Shown here: piece by piece, positions 19,101 to 27,236 of the stretch
How the letters are laid out: every line of letters begins with the position of its first letter
How positions within the stretch are numbered: position 1 is the stretch's first letter
Assembly: GCA_024239075.1 (NCBI GenBank)
Contig: JANBVI010000057.1
Span: 124,001 to 188,000, forward strand
Direction of reading: 5' to 3'
DNA from: Fischerella sp. CENA71
GTDB taxonomy: Bacteria > Cyanobacteriota > Cyanobacteriia > Cyanobacteriales > Nostocaceae
DNA: 64,000 nucleotides
The notes under the pieces: generated by a model
What the model was told of the DNA's origin: nothing
What the model saw: the letters and a program-made list of their open reading frames with translations, nothing else
The model's database searches: none
Translations under genes and position numbers: made by a program

Positions 19101-19189
19101 GTATTGTTGAAGAAATTCTGGCAATATCAGCACAGGAGAACAGCCTGGGAAAGTCTCTAACCCAGTTGCAAGCATCCCACGCTACGTGA
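13148..19189 (+). CDS. Multidomain lipid/polyketide synthase NPD-NPD-KS-AT-ACP-ACP
   Basis: First enzyme of a PUFA-synthase/heterocyst-glycolipid-like system, 2013 aa. Two nitropropane-dioxygenase/PfaD-type TIM-barrel domains (about 1-225 and 335-640) come first; such domains act as FMN enoyl reductases in PUFA synthases. NPD2 keeps the CGGH motif (His474), while NPD1 has Trp146 at that position. A ketosynthase follows (696-1140) with Cys883, His1018 and His1058, then an acyltransferase (about 1252-1560) with nucleophile Ser1354 in GHSFGEYAA. A Pro/Gln-rich linker leads to tandem carrier domains with phosphopantetheine Ser1847 and Ser1948 in LGIDSIKRVEILGA. The tandem ACPs and their sequence style are like PfaA/HglE. 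The next gene overlaps the stop codon (TGATG). Confidence 0.88.
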   Translation: MSQFICLSISPISLTHPGIAVATSRAGGIGILDTEFCHNPQQASDNLDQLLALINPSQSIGLRLSAAQVASSHALLTRLSNQPHWLILCGWHPKTLEEVIASLPTGRSRQLLLEITDVEQAQALDSQAQDINIDGLVARGHESGGWVGEDSAFILLQKLLSIQSRPVYVQGGIGIHTAAACRAVGAAGVVLDDQLWLMPESPLPQEWQRHLSNLNGQEAVILGERLNPGCRVLSRPGFPVIANLQQLADQIEVKNNDSAGGVQNWQQQAQPLIGWDEPGKLAWPMGQAVGLAAIFRDRYPTTGKLIQALLQQSQEQLKIAQQLRPLDANAPLAVSHGTEYPIVQGPMTRVSDTAEFANAVSQAGGLPLLALALMRGSQVRSLLQKTQQLLGNRPWGIGMLGFVSHALREEQIQAVKEFQPKFALIAGGRPDQATHFEAQGIATYIHVPAPRLLKMFLEQGARRFVFEGRECGGHVGPLSSFVLWESMIATLLADVKLGKESEIHILFAGGIHDARSAAMISAMAAPLVERGMRIGVLMGTAYLFTQEAVTCGAIVPKFQEQALACNHTINLETGPGHASRCVVTPFAQEFYTTRREMLAAGNPPEEIKDTLENLTLGRLRIASKGLQRTADGQVQTVDEPQQLTDGMYMIGQVATLRHQVCTVRELHQDVSEIGTKLLMSAFVEQDGEEVTTCPSDIAIIGIGTLLPQAQYPETFWNNILRKVDAITEIPAQRWDWRLYYDPDRNARDKVYSKWGGFLEDVPFDPLRFGIPPKSLKSIEPVQLLALETVRRALEDAGYESGNFDREHTSVILGAGGGIADLGQQYATRCEIPRMVGKTSPEVWERLPEWTEESFPGLLLNVIAGRVANRFDFGGHNFTVDAACASSLAALDLAVKELESGRSNVAIAGGVDTVQSPFAYFCFSKTQALSPRGKSRTFDKTADGIAISEGLAVVVLKRLADAERDGDRIYGVIKAVASSSDGKALGMTAPLPAGQIRALRRAYKKAGFSPNTLGLYEAHGTGTAAGDQAELETVISILKENQANPKSCAIGSVKTSIGHTKSTAGIAGVVKAVLALHHKVKPPHMNVDTPLDPIIDSESPVYLPKEAQPWLAHPDYPRRAGVSAFGFGGTNFHAVLEEYRGNWQAVAPGSHTWPCELFVFRGENRAALVQAAKSLLTALSNGAEPRLQDLAYSYAQRAQAQKNQNACLTIVTESLSKLRTDLEIAIAYLENRHSQTLPPHIQFGMADPRANQQIAFLFPGQGSQYSGMVREVGLYFHEMQHTFELANRQLRQYFPKLLSQYVYPPSPYSEDAEKQNNQLLMDTSIAQPAIGTVEAGFMDLAARLELEPVMVGGHSFGEYAALHAAGVLSREDFLNLAATRGRVMAEACATSVGAMAAVKTSREDLLLHLRNFEGVVIANQNAPRQSVISGEKRAVQQVVDSLNAAGITARMLPVSGAFHSPSVASAQAALAVPIATVTMHSPRIPIYSNSTACPYSTNIHEIRSQLTGHLLKPVEFLSQINIMYADGARIFVELGPKNILTNLVGQILAEKEHTAVSLDGQGGGLRGFLMALGTLFVRGVHIKLTALFDGREVKDLNLSNLVELTQKPALPATAWLINGGSARPQNQTVGYTGKLPPLNQQTAAIASLSKSAKSPVNTQKPEIPMNPKAIQSTPNNAQNLNGNSSHFPAPANTPQNQPAIGAGILQAYQAYQETMRKFLAVQEQVMSQLLATTAPSTPIPQRRQPENHLPAVPQPVVVQSKNGYAHALTSNTNGKQEQVLPGVTHPTTPVAPPQPVTPVPTLLSSTQPLSDRASLTQTLLGLVSERTGYPADMLGLDQDMEAELGIDSIKRVEILGAFNQALPAKLADSVRQQMEQLTRVKSLNGIVDQILENFQPATTTSISTKSVDESLNQAELTQTLLQLLSDRTGYPIDMLGLDQDLEAELGIDSIKRVEILGALQKSLPQFLAASVQTRMENLTRVKSLNSIVEEILAISAQENSLGKSLTQLQASHAT

Positions 19190-21939
19190 TGCAATCACAG
19201 TTAGAAGCTTTACCTCCACAGCAGCTGGCTTCACTTACAGGTTTATTCCTAATTACTGAAGATGGACTATCAGTAGCTTCCCATGTTGCCACAGCATTGC
19301 AACAAAAAGGAGCCACTACAGCTATCCTCAACACCTCTACCTTAGCTGAACCAGAAAAACTAGAGAAAGCGATCGCTCAATTACGACAACTTCACGGTTC
19401 TGTTACTGGCATTGTACATCTCGCTCCCCTCGCTGTCATTCACCAAGAAGACGCGGAGACGCAAAGAAGGGGAGACGCGGAGCGCGATTTTTCTCAATCG
19501 TCTCAAGAATTTGAATCTCCTGGATTGACACATGAACTATCCCCGCGTCACCATGTCTCCCAACGCCAGGTGCTACAACGGGGGGAACCCCCGCAACGCA
19601 CTGGCTCCTCTCCGCGTCCTCTTCAACTTGAATCCCTTGGATTGACACATGAACTGTCCCCGCGTCCCCCCATCTTCCACTCTCCGCGTCCTCTTCAACT
19701 ACCCGAAACTCTCGCTGGCTGGCGACAAATCACCCAAATTCAGTCCAAGAGTCTATTTCAATTACTACATCTGTGTGCTGCTGACTTGCAACAAGCAGGA
19801 CAAAAACAACTCGGTTGTGTAGTAGCAGCTTCTTTACTGGGAGGATATTTCGGTCGTCAAGGTAAAGGCGGTTCTGGTTTACCCACAGGCGGTAGTAATA
19901 CTGGTTTCCTCAAAACCTTAGTAACTGAATGGCCTGGGGTTCGAGCCAAAGCCATTGACTTTGACACCAGCCTATCTCCTGCTAGTATTGCCGAGCAGAT
20001 TGTCAACGAGTTACTCAGTAGTGGTCGTTTAGAAGTCGGCTATCCTCAAGGCGAACGAACCATTTTCCAAACTGTAACAGCAACTTTGACGAAGGATAAT
20101 CAACCTGCACAGCTAACGCCAAATAATAATTGGGTAGTATTAGTTACAGGTGGGGCTAGGGGAATTACTGCTGAAATTGCTCATGATTTAGCAAAATATG
20201 GCTTAACACTGGTGATTACAGGAAGAGCCGCAGAGCCAGCAGCAGAAACAGCAGAAACAGCAGGTATTGAAGATATAACCGTACTGCGGCGAGTATTACT
20301 GCAAAAAGCGCGGAATTTGGAATTAAGCCCAACGCCAATCCAGATAGAGCGACAACTACAGGATTTGTTACGCGATCGCGCCATTACTAACAACCTCAAA
20401 CAGTTTCGCCAAGCTGGCGCTCAGGTAGAGTATTTAAAAGCGGATGTCAGAAATGCCGAAGAGTTTGGTGCTGCTATCAACAGTATTTATACTCGTTACG
20501 ATCGCTTAGATGCGGTGGTTCATGGTGCTGGTATCATCGAAGACAAGCTCATTGCTGACAAAAGCTTTGCATCTTTGGAGCGGGTTTTTGACACCAAAGT
20601 AGATAGTACCTTTTTGTTGTACCGCTATCTTAGACCAGAATCCCTGAAGTTGCTTGTCTTGTTTAGCTCTGTTGCAGGGCGCTATGGTAATCGCGGTCAA
20701 TCTGATTATGCTGCTGCTAATGAAGTGATGAATCGCTTTGCTTGGTTAATGGATCACTCTTGGCCAAATACACGAGTTGTAGCCATCAACTGGGGCCCTT
20801 GGGATACAACTGGTATGGCTTCGGAAGAAGTCAAAAGCCAATTCCGAGAACGTGGTATAATTTCTATCCCCTTAGCCGCAGGGCGTCAGTTCTTTGTTAA
20901 CGAATTACATTACGGGCGCAAAGGTGAAGCCGAGGTAGTTGCAGGAGAAGGGCCTTGGGAAGCCTACGAAGGATTGGGGATTGGGGAACGGGGATCGGGG
21001 ATCGGGGATCGGGGACACGGGGACAAGGGAGACACGGGGAATTGGGAACAGATAAGAGCGAAATCTCCGTATCTTTTATTACCATCTTCGCCACAACTGC
21101 AACTCAACGGTACTGTCACCCTTGAACATACCTTTTCTCTAGCTACTGACCCCTATTTAGAAGATCATCGCTTAGATGGTAAACCTGTTCTCCCTGCGGC
21201 GGCTGCTTTGGAGTGGTTCGCTGAATTTGTCCAGTCAGCTTGGCCGGAATGGCAAGTCACAGAAGTTTGCCAACTCAGAGCTTTGCGGGGTTTAGTACTA
21301 GATACAGAAGCAGGGAAAAAAGTTTTATTTCAGGCTCGTGCTTCTAGCCATGCTGATTCAGAATCCTTACAGATAGCAGCAGAAATCGTTGATCCAGAAC
21401 TCAATCTGCCATTTTATCGAGCTTCTGTGATTCTGCGTCCACAACTAGAAGAACCATTGGCAAGCGAAATTTTACTATTATCTTCCGGACAAAAGCTACA
21501 ACCTACTGTAGCGTATGATACGTATCTGTTTCATGGTCAACGTTTCCAGTTAATCACAGCCATTGATCGGGTAAATGATGTGGGTATTGATGCCCACGTT
21601 ATACCTAGCCAACCGACGGCGTGGTTGAACAGTCAACCAGTGGCTAATTGGTTATTTGACCCTGGCTTGATTGATGTGGCTCCTCAGTTAGCGATTGTAT
21701 GGGCGCGATCGCAGCGAGGAACTACAGCTTTACCTTCCCGATTTGGTAGCGTCAAGCGTTTTGGTCAATCAATACGCTATAGCCCACTCCAGATTGCCTT
21801 GCGAGTCAATCGCTTTGATGACCACAGCCTAAATTACGATGCTGTTTTTATCGATGAAAACGGCTATGTACGCTTGCATCTCAAGGACATTGAGAGTACC
21901 TGCAACACTGCTCTGAATCGTTTAGCCAGCCACCTATGA
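19189..21939 (+). CDS. Synthase component: structural KR half, ketoreductase and dehydratase
   Basis: 916-aa partner of the preceding protein. Residues 1-300 resemble the pseudo-KR structural subdomain. The catalytic ketoreductase (about 313-600) has the NADPH loop TGGARGIT and active residues Ser494, Tyr507 and Asn511. A hot-dog dehydratase follows (about 640-900) with His660 in DHRLDGKPVLP. The two would reduce and dehydrate beta-ketoacyl chains on the tandem ACPs. Two in-frame blocks are repeat DNA: nt 19443-19700 and nt 20971-21048, the latter between KR and DH. A GTG at 19186 is an alternative start; the ATG at 19189 shares a base with the upstream TGA. Its stop overlaps the next ATG. 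Confidence 0.85.
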   Translation: MQSQLEALPPQQLASLTGLFLITEDGLSVASHVATALQQKGATTAILNTSTLAEPEKLEKAIAQLRQLHGSVTGIVHLAPLAVIHQEDAETQRRGDAERDFSQSSQEFESPGLTHELSPRHHVSQRQVLQRGEPPQRTGSSPRPLQLESLGLTHELSPRPPIFHSPRPLQLPETLAGWRQITQIQSKSLFQLLHLCAADLQQAGQKQLGCVVAASLLGGYFGRQGKGGSGLPTGGSNTGFLKTLVTEWPGVRAKAIDFDTSLSPASIAEQIVNELLSSGRLEVGYPQGERTIFQTVTATLTKDNQPAQLTPNNNWVVLVTGGARGITAEIAHDLAKYGLTLVITGRAAEPAAETAETAGIEDITVLRRVLLQKARNLELSPTPIQIERQLQDLLRDRAITNNLKQFRQAGAQVEYLKADVRNAEEFGAAINSIYTRYDRLDAVVHGAGIIEDKLIADKSFASLERVFDTKVDSTFLLYRYLRPESLKLLVLFSSVAGRYGNRGQSDYAAANEVMNRFAWLMDHSWPNTRVVAINWGPWDTTGMASEEVKSQFRERGIISIPLAAGRQFFVNELHYGRKGEAEVVAGEGPWEAYEGLGIGERGSGIGDRGHGDKGDTGNWEQIRAKSPYLLLPSSPQLQLNGTVTLEHTFSLATDPYLEDHRLDGKPVLPAAAALEWFAEFVQSAWPEWQVTEVCQLRALRGLVLDTEAGKKVLFQARASSHADSESLQIAAEIVDPELNLPFYRASVILRPQLEEPLASEILLLSSGQKLQPTVAYDTYLFHGQRFQLITAIDRVNDVGIDAHVIPSQPTAWLNSQPVANWLFDPGLIDVAPQLAIVWARSQRGTTALPSRFGSVKRFGQSIRYSPLQIALRVNRFDDHSLNYDAVFIDENGYVRLHLKDIESTCNTALNRLASHL
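19443..19700. repeat. In-frame genomic repeat block in the KR/DH gene
   Basis: Begins with GACGCGGAGACGC-type repeat DNA and contains a 37-bp direct repeat (19513-19549 and 19630-19666). It encodes the recurring peptide GLTHELSPR. Related DNA occurs in the next gene at 24895-24995. Confidence 0.75.
20971..21048. repeat. GGGGATCGGGGA-type repeat inside a coding region
   Basis: The intergenic low-complexity motif (GGGGATTGGGGAACGGGGAT and relatives) runs in frame for 26 codons between KR and DH, encoding a Gly/Asp/Arg-rich linker. Confidence 0.85.
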
Positions 21940-24900
21940 TTGTGTCAAATTCATCTCCCGACATTGCCATTGTTGGTATGTCTGCCTTATTTCCTGGAGC
22001 TAAGGATCTGCGTACCTACTGGCAAAACATCTTAAATCAGGTGAATGCGGTTCAGGATGCACCTGATCAATGGGCAAAGCCTTATTTTGACCCTGATTCA
22101 ACGGCAAATGACCGCATCTACACCCGTAAAGGTGGTTTTTTAGGAGATTTGGCGGAATTCAATCCCCTGGAATTTGGGATTATGCCAAATTCGGTGGATG
22201 GTGGGGAACCAGATCATTTTCTGGCTCTTAAACTGGCGTGGGAAGCGCTGCAAGATGCTGGCTATATTGATCGCCCTTTTAACCGAGAAAAAACAGGTAT
22301 TATTCTGGGTCGTGGGACTTATATTAATCGGGGCTACAACACATTATTGCAACATGGTCAGATTGTAGATCAGACGTTGGATTTGCTGAGGCAATTGCAT
22401 CCAGAGTTAGATGAAACTACTTTACATGAGATCCGCAAACAGCTAAAAGCTAGCTTGCCACCTTTCACGCCGGAGATGGCACCCGGACTAGTGCCGAATG
22501 TAATTACGGGTCGCATTGCTAATCGCCTCAACTTGATGGGGCCGAATTACATTATTGATGCAGCTTGCGCTTCTTCTTTGATTGCTGTGGAACTGGCGAT
22601 GAAAGAGTTATTAAGCGATCGCTGTGACATGGTTTTAGCGGGGGGTGTTCATGCTTCAACACCGCCGCAAATTAACATGATTTTCTGTCAGCTGGGCGCT
22701 TTGTCTCGCAGCCATATTAAACCTTTTGACACCAAGGCGAGTGGGACGCTGCTGGGGGAAGGTTTGGGAATTTTAGTTTTGAAACGGTTACGCGATGCTG
22801 AAAAAGATGGCGATCGCATTTATGCTGTTCTTAAAGGTGTGGGTAGTTCCAGCGATGGCAAGGCTTTGGGACTTTTAGCACCGCGTTTGGAAGGGGAAGT
22901 GCTAGCCCTCCAACGTGCCTACCAAGAAAGTGGTGTTGATCCGACTACAGTCGGGATGATTGAAGCACATGGTACAGGTATTGCCTTGGGAGATCAAACA
23001 GAGGTGCGTTCCTTGATGCAAATTTTTGGTCAACGTCAGGAGCTACCTAAGTGTGCTTTGGGTTCTGTGAAATCAATGATTGGTCACTGCATTCCCGCAG
23101 CTGGTGCCGCAGGGATAATAAAAACGGCGTTGGCATTATACCACAAAATTTTGCCGCCAACATTGTGTGATGAAGTTGCTCCTGCCCTAGAAATCGAAAA
23201 AACTCCTTTTTATATTAATACTCAGGCACGACCCTGGATTCATGGCGATCGCTCTACACCGAGACGGGCGGGTGTCAATTCTTTTGGGTTTGGTGGGATT
23301 AATGCTCATGCGGTTTTAGAAGAGTATCCCAGCCAAGCTGTACAATCAACCAAATTATTGCACCAACAATGGCCTACAGAACTGCTGTTGTTTTCAGGTG
23401 AGCATCGAGCAGCTTTGCTAGAGTCTATTCACCGAATTCAACAACTTCTGCAAAATCATTCTCAAGTAACTCTGGCGGAAATTGCTTACACCTTATCAAC
23501 TCAATCTATCGCTTCCCATCGTTTGGCTATAGTCGCCAAAGATATTCCAGAATTACAGAAAAAACTTAGCCAAGCGGTTGAGAAATTAGAAAATTCTGCA
23601 AAAAGCAGATTACAAACTCGCAATGGCATTTACTTTGCAGAAGTTGATGCCAATGTCAATCCTGGCAAGACAGCTTTTATATTTCCTGGTGAAGGGTCGC
23701 AATATCCTCAGATGCTGGCTGATTTGTGCCTGTATTTCCCGCAAGTACGCCAGTGGTTTGACTTCTTAGATGCGACTTTTAGTGAGAGACGGGCTTGTTT
23801 ACCCAGCCAGCTAATTTTTCTGCCACCCACCAGTTTAACCCAAACAGAACGTAACTATGCCCAGCAACGATTATTTGGTATGGATGTCGCTTCGGAAACG
23901 GTGTTTACTGCCAGCATGGCATTATACGAATTGCTATGTAATTTGGGTGTTGGTTGTGATGTCATGGTGGGACACAGCACAGGCGAGAATGCAGCACTGA
24001 TTGCTTCTGGTACTGTTCGCTTGTCTGAGCGGATGGAATTGATGTCCAAAATGCGCCACCTCAATCAGATTTACCTCGATTTAGAGATGGGAAACAATAT
24101 TCCCAAGGGCGCACTTTTGACGGTTGGGGCGATCGCACCTGAGATTTTGCAACAAGTATTAGATGAGTTTGATGGTCGTTTACATTTGGCAATGGACAAT
24201 TGTCCCAATCAGGTGGTTCTATTTGGTAGTGTCAATGATATTGATGCAGCCACCAGTAAGTTACAAGCATTGGGTGGTATCTGTACCCGTTTACCTTTTG
24301 ACCGTGCCTATCACACACCCCTGTTTGCACCTGTAGGGGCTGCTTTTCTGGAATTTTACAACGATTTGGAGATCAATTCTGGTTATACACCTCTTTATAG
24401 TTGTGCAACTGCGGCACTTTTTCCTGATGAACCGGAAGCAATTCGGGCGTTAGCAGCACAACAGTGGTCTAGTCGAGTGCGTTTTCGAGAAACAGTTCTC
24501 CAACTTTATGAACAGGGAGTGAAAAATTTTATTGAGGTTGGACCTAGTAGTAATTTGACAGGCTTTGTCAGTGATATTCTTCATGGTCGAGAACACCAAG
24601 CCATAGCCTGCAACAGTCAACGATTATCTGGTTTGGAACAGATTCAGCATTTGCTAGGACGGCTGTTTGTCAATGGGAATGGTGTAGATACAAGCGCGTT
24701 GTACTTGCACCGACAAATTACTCCTGTGAGCCTAGATACGAAAATGCAAGTTGGGGAAACCCAAAAATCTAGCCCAGTTCTGGAACTGACAATGCCGATT
24801 ATGCAGTTGCAGCCTGATTTTGTCAATCATGTCCGGGAAAAATTGCAAACAAGCAAAAGTGAGTCTGTTTCTGATTTGGGTGCGATCGCATCAACCCAAG

Positions 24901-26855
24901 AAGACGCCCAGACACGGAGAACAAGAGACGCGGAGCCATCGTCGCAAGAATTTGAATCATCTGGGTTAACAGATGAACTGTCCCCATTTCCTCTTCCAGA
25001 AGAACAAGAGCAGCGCTTATCAATTGTTTTAGATCACTTTAACTTGATGCAAGAATTCCTTGATAGTCAAGCACGGGTGATGGGCGCGTTACACTCTCAC
25101 CTGGCTGGTGTAGACAATGGGGTAAATGATGATTTTGTCAATATGTCTTTACCATTTTCAGATATCAATAATTGGCAAACATCCAGTTTTGATGAAACTT
25201 TTGCTCTATTAGGTGAGATTCTGGAATGCGATCGCCAGTATCTTTACTGTCAACGTCGCTTTGATATGCAGCGAGATATTTTTCTCTACGACCATACTAT
25301 TGGCGGTCAAGTATCTCAGAGGCGTTTAGACCTGTTTCCCCTACCTGTGATTCCGTTCACTGTGAGTATGGAAACCCTCGCGGAAGCGGCAGTTTATTTG
25401 CTGGGTAAAGATCAAGTCGTGGTTGGACTTTACGACCTACGTGGTTATCGCTGGCTGGCTCTTGATCGTGGTGAACTCACTCTCAAGATTAAAGCATGGT
25501 TACAACCCCAACCAGACCCGCAAACTTGGGAAGTTAAAGTACAACTGTTTCAAGTAGGGGAAAACAGTAATATCGATCACTTGGTATTTGAAGGTAATGT
25601 CCGTCTGGCAAATCAATTTCCAGCATTTCCTGCACCACTACCTTTTCACCTAGAGCGACCTGCACCTTCGCGCTGGTCTGATACCGATTTATACTGCACG
25701 GGGATGTTCCATGGCCCGCGTTTCCAAGGTGTGAAGCACATTCGCCAATGGGGTTTGCAGGGTATTGAAGCTGATTTGGAAGCGATCGCCATTGAGGATT
25801 TCTTTAGTCATACCCAGCAGCCAGTTTTCCAAATCGATGCAGGTTTACTTGATGCTGCTGGACAATTAGTCGGGTACTGGGTTTCAGAGCAGTTTGGCAC
25901 TGATTTTAATGTTTTTCCCTTCCAAGTACGGGCATTTCATCAGTATGTCTCACCCCTACCACCCAAAAGTGCGGTATTATGTCGCGGCTTAATGCATTTT
26001 ACTAGTGAGTGGCAAACCGAAGCTAGCTTTGATTTTCTTGATACCACAGGTCGGGTAATTGCTCGCTTGGAAGGATGGCAAGATCGTTACTTCAGTGTGC
26101 CACACAGATATTACCAATGTCGCTTGCATCCCCAAACTGCTTACTTATCAGATCCTTGGCTGCAAGTAGAAACTCAACTGGTAATACGCCGGGTTGAACC
26201 GTTCCCTGAGCATTTTCTTGATGATTCTTGGAGTATTTGGAAACGTGTTTTAGCACACCTAATACTTAATGAATCAGAACGAAATTTCTGGTACAATCTA
26301 CTACAAAAAGGTATAGAACGTACAGATTGGTTAATTAGTTGCATTGCTGCTAAAGATACCATCCGTCAGTGGGCAAAGCAAAACTTTAATTTGCAACTTG
26401 CTCCTATTGATATAGAAGTTATCAGCACTACCACAGGTAAACTTGCTGTCCGTTGTCCAGAATTAGAGGCGGTGGCGGGAGTTTTACCAAACATTGCCAT
26501 TAGTCACGCTCAAGGTTTTGTAATCGCCGCGATCGCGCATTCAGGAAAATCCATTGGTATTCATATCGAGCATTTTGACTCTGTGCATACCGATCATTTA
26601 ATTGCTACTGCCTTTAGTGAATCAGAACTACAACAACTTCCCCAACTACAGCACAGTGACATGATTGGACTGTGGTGTGCAAAGGAAGCCGTAGCTCAAG
26701 CACTAGGTAAAGGATTGCAAAACGATCTGACTCAATGGTTAATCACCCATATTTCCAGCGATGGACAATGGATCACTGTTAATTATGACGGTGAATCATT
26801 TGTCGTCCAACTTTGTTATGGCGATCGCCAAGTCCTAGCAATATGTCAATACTAG
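21936..26855 (+). CDS. Multidomain synthase KS-AT-DH with C-terminal PPTase-like domain
   Basis: 1639-aa third synthase subunit. The ketosynthase (about 5-440) has Cys211, His345 and His384, so it is not a degenerate chain-length factor. An acyltransferase-like domain (about 560-880) has Ser681 in GHSTGENAAL. After a repeat-derived linker (about 985-1025), a dehydratase spans about 1110-1390, with His1120 in YDHTIGG and Asp1306 in DAGLLDAAGQ. Residues 1400-1639 resemble an Sfp-type 4'-phosphopantetheinyl transferase, with WCAKEA (Lys1583, Glu1584); the usual metal-binding Asp is His1543 in GIHIE. A fused PPTase could activate the ACPs in cis. ATGA overlap couples it to the previous gene. Confidence 0.83.
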   Translation: MIVSNSSPDIAIVGMSALFPGAKDLRTYWQNILNQVNAVQDAPDQWAKPYFDPDSTANDRIYTRKGGFLGDLAEFNPLEFGIMPNSVDGGEPDHFLALKLAWEALQDAGYIDRPFNREKTGIILGRGTYINRGYNTLLQHGQIVDQTLDLLRQLHPELDETTLHEIRKQLKASLPPFTPEMAPGLVPNVITGRIANRLNLMGPNYIIDAACASSLIAVELAMKELLSDRCDMVLAGGVHASTPPQINMIFCQLGALSRSHIKPFDTKASGTLLGEGLGILVLKRLRDAEKDGDRIYAVLKGVGSSSDGKALGLLAPRLEGEVLALQRAYQESGVDPTTVGMIEAHGTGIALGDQTEVRSLMQIFGQRQELPKCALGSVKSMIGHCIPAAGAAGIIKTALALYHKILPPTLCDEVAPALEIEKTPFYINTQARPWIHGDRSTPRRAGVNSFGFGGINAHAVLEEYPSQAVQSTKLLHQQWPTELLLFSGEHRAALLESIHRIQQLLQNHSQVTLAEIAYTLSTQSIASHRLAIVAKDIPELQKKLSQAVEKLENSAKSRLQTRNGIYFAEVDANVNPGKTAFIFPGEGSQYPQMLADLCLYFPQVRQWFDFLDATFSERRACLPSQLIFLPPTSLTQTERNYAQQRLFGMDVASETVFTASMALYELLCNLGVGCDVMVGHSTGENAALIASGTVRLSERMELMSKMRHLNQIYLDLEMGNNIPKGALLTVGAIAPEILQQVLDEFDGRLHLAMDNCPNQVVLFGSVNDIDAATSKLQALGGICTRLPFDRAYHTPLFAPVGAAFLEFYNDLEINSGYTPLYSCATAALFPDEPEAIRALAAQQWSSRVRFRETVLQLYEQGVKNFIEVGPSSNLTGFVSDILHGREHQAIACNSQRLSGLEQIQHLLGRLFVNGNGVDTSALYLHRQITPVSLDTKMQVGETQKSSPVLELTMPIMQLQPDFVNHVREKLQTSKSESVSDLGAIASTQEDAQTRRTRDAEPSSQEFESSGLTDELSPFPLPEEQEQRLSIVLDHFNLMQEFLDSQARVMGALHSHLAGVDNGVNDDFVNMSLPFSDINNWQTSSFDETFALLGEILECDRQYLYCQRRFDMQRDIFLYDHTIGGQVSQRRLDLFPLPVIPFTVSMETLAEAAVYLLGKDQVVVGLYDLRGYRWLALDRGELTLKIKAWLQPQPDPQTWEVKVQLFQVGENSNIDHLVFEGNVRLANQFPAFPAPLPFHLERPAPSRWSDTDLYCTGMFHGPRFQGVKHIRQWGLQGIEADLEAIAIEDFFSHTQQPVFQIDAGLLDAAGQLVGYWVSEQFGTDFNVFPFQVRAFHQYVSPLPPKSAVLCRGLMHFTSEWQTEASFDFLDTTGRVIARLEGWQDRYFSVPHRYYQCRLHPQTAYLSDPWLQVETQLVIRRVEPFPEHFLDDSWSIWKRVLAHLILNESERNFWYNLLQKGIERTDWLISCIAAKDTIRQWAKQNFNLQLAPIDIEVISTTTGKLAVRCPELEAVAGVLPNIAISHAQGFVIAAIAHSGKSIGIHIEHFDSVHTDHLIATAFSESELQQLPQLQHSDMIGLWCAKEAVAQALGKGLQNDLTQWLITHISSDGQWITVNYDGESFVVQLCYGDRQVLAICQY
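24895..24995. repeat. In-frame genomic repeat block in the KS-AT-DH gene
   Basis: Contains GACGCCCAGACACGGAGA-type DNA and a third copy (24954-24985) of the element duplicated at 19513 and 19630. It lies in the AT-DH linker and encodes GLTDELSP. Confidence 0.75.
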
Positions 26856-26945
26856 GGATCGGGGAATAGGGGACAAGGAAGACAAGGGAGAATTATTTCA
26901 CAAGTCTCTTCCCAATGACCAATGACCAACAAGCAATTTCTCTTT
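26856..26945. repeat. Low-complexity repeats before the free ACP gene
   Basis: GGGATCGGGGAATAGGGGA and AATGACCAATGACCAA motifs lie between two operon genes. The repeat offers a spurious upstream ATG (26922) for the ACP. Confidence 0.75.
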
Positions 26946-27236
26946 ATGCAAGTCATAGACCTTCCTATTCAATCAACAATTATTGAGATTCTCAAAGACA
27001 TTATCCAAGACTGGGATTTGGAAGCAGATGAGATCAGTCTCGAAACCCAGTTAGTAGCAGACCTCAGTTTTGCTTCTATCGATATCATTCATTTTGTTGT
27101 TGCTATAGAAGACCATTTCAAGCAGAAATTCGGGTTTGCTCAATTATTGATGCAGGATGGTCGCTATGTTGATGACCTGAGTGTAGGGCAAATCGTGGAT
27201 TTTGTGTCTAAGCAATCAAACAAAGGGGTTTTATGA
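26946..27236 (+). CDS. Free-standing acyl carrier protein
   Basis: 96-aa acidic helical protein with the carrier-protein core LVADLSFASIDIIHF; the Ser before Ile-Asp is the likely phosphopantetheine site (residue 44). It would hold a growing or finished acyl chain as a thioester. The start at 26946 (MQVIDLPIQ) is preferred because the codons before it are dispersed repeat. Its TGA overlaps the ATG of the following phosphatase-superfamily gene, which suggests that the two products act in sequence. A specialised ACP for off-loading or starter loading is inferred. Confidence 0.82.
   Translation: MQVIDLPIQSTIIEILKDIIQDWDLEADEISLETQLVADLSFASIDIIHFVVAIEDHFKQKFGFAQLLMQDGRYVDDLSVGQIVDFVSKQSNKGVL

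Noticed and set aside
21936-26855. Ketosynthase of the third synthase as an inactive chain-length factor
   Set aside because: Cys211, His345 and His384 are all present.
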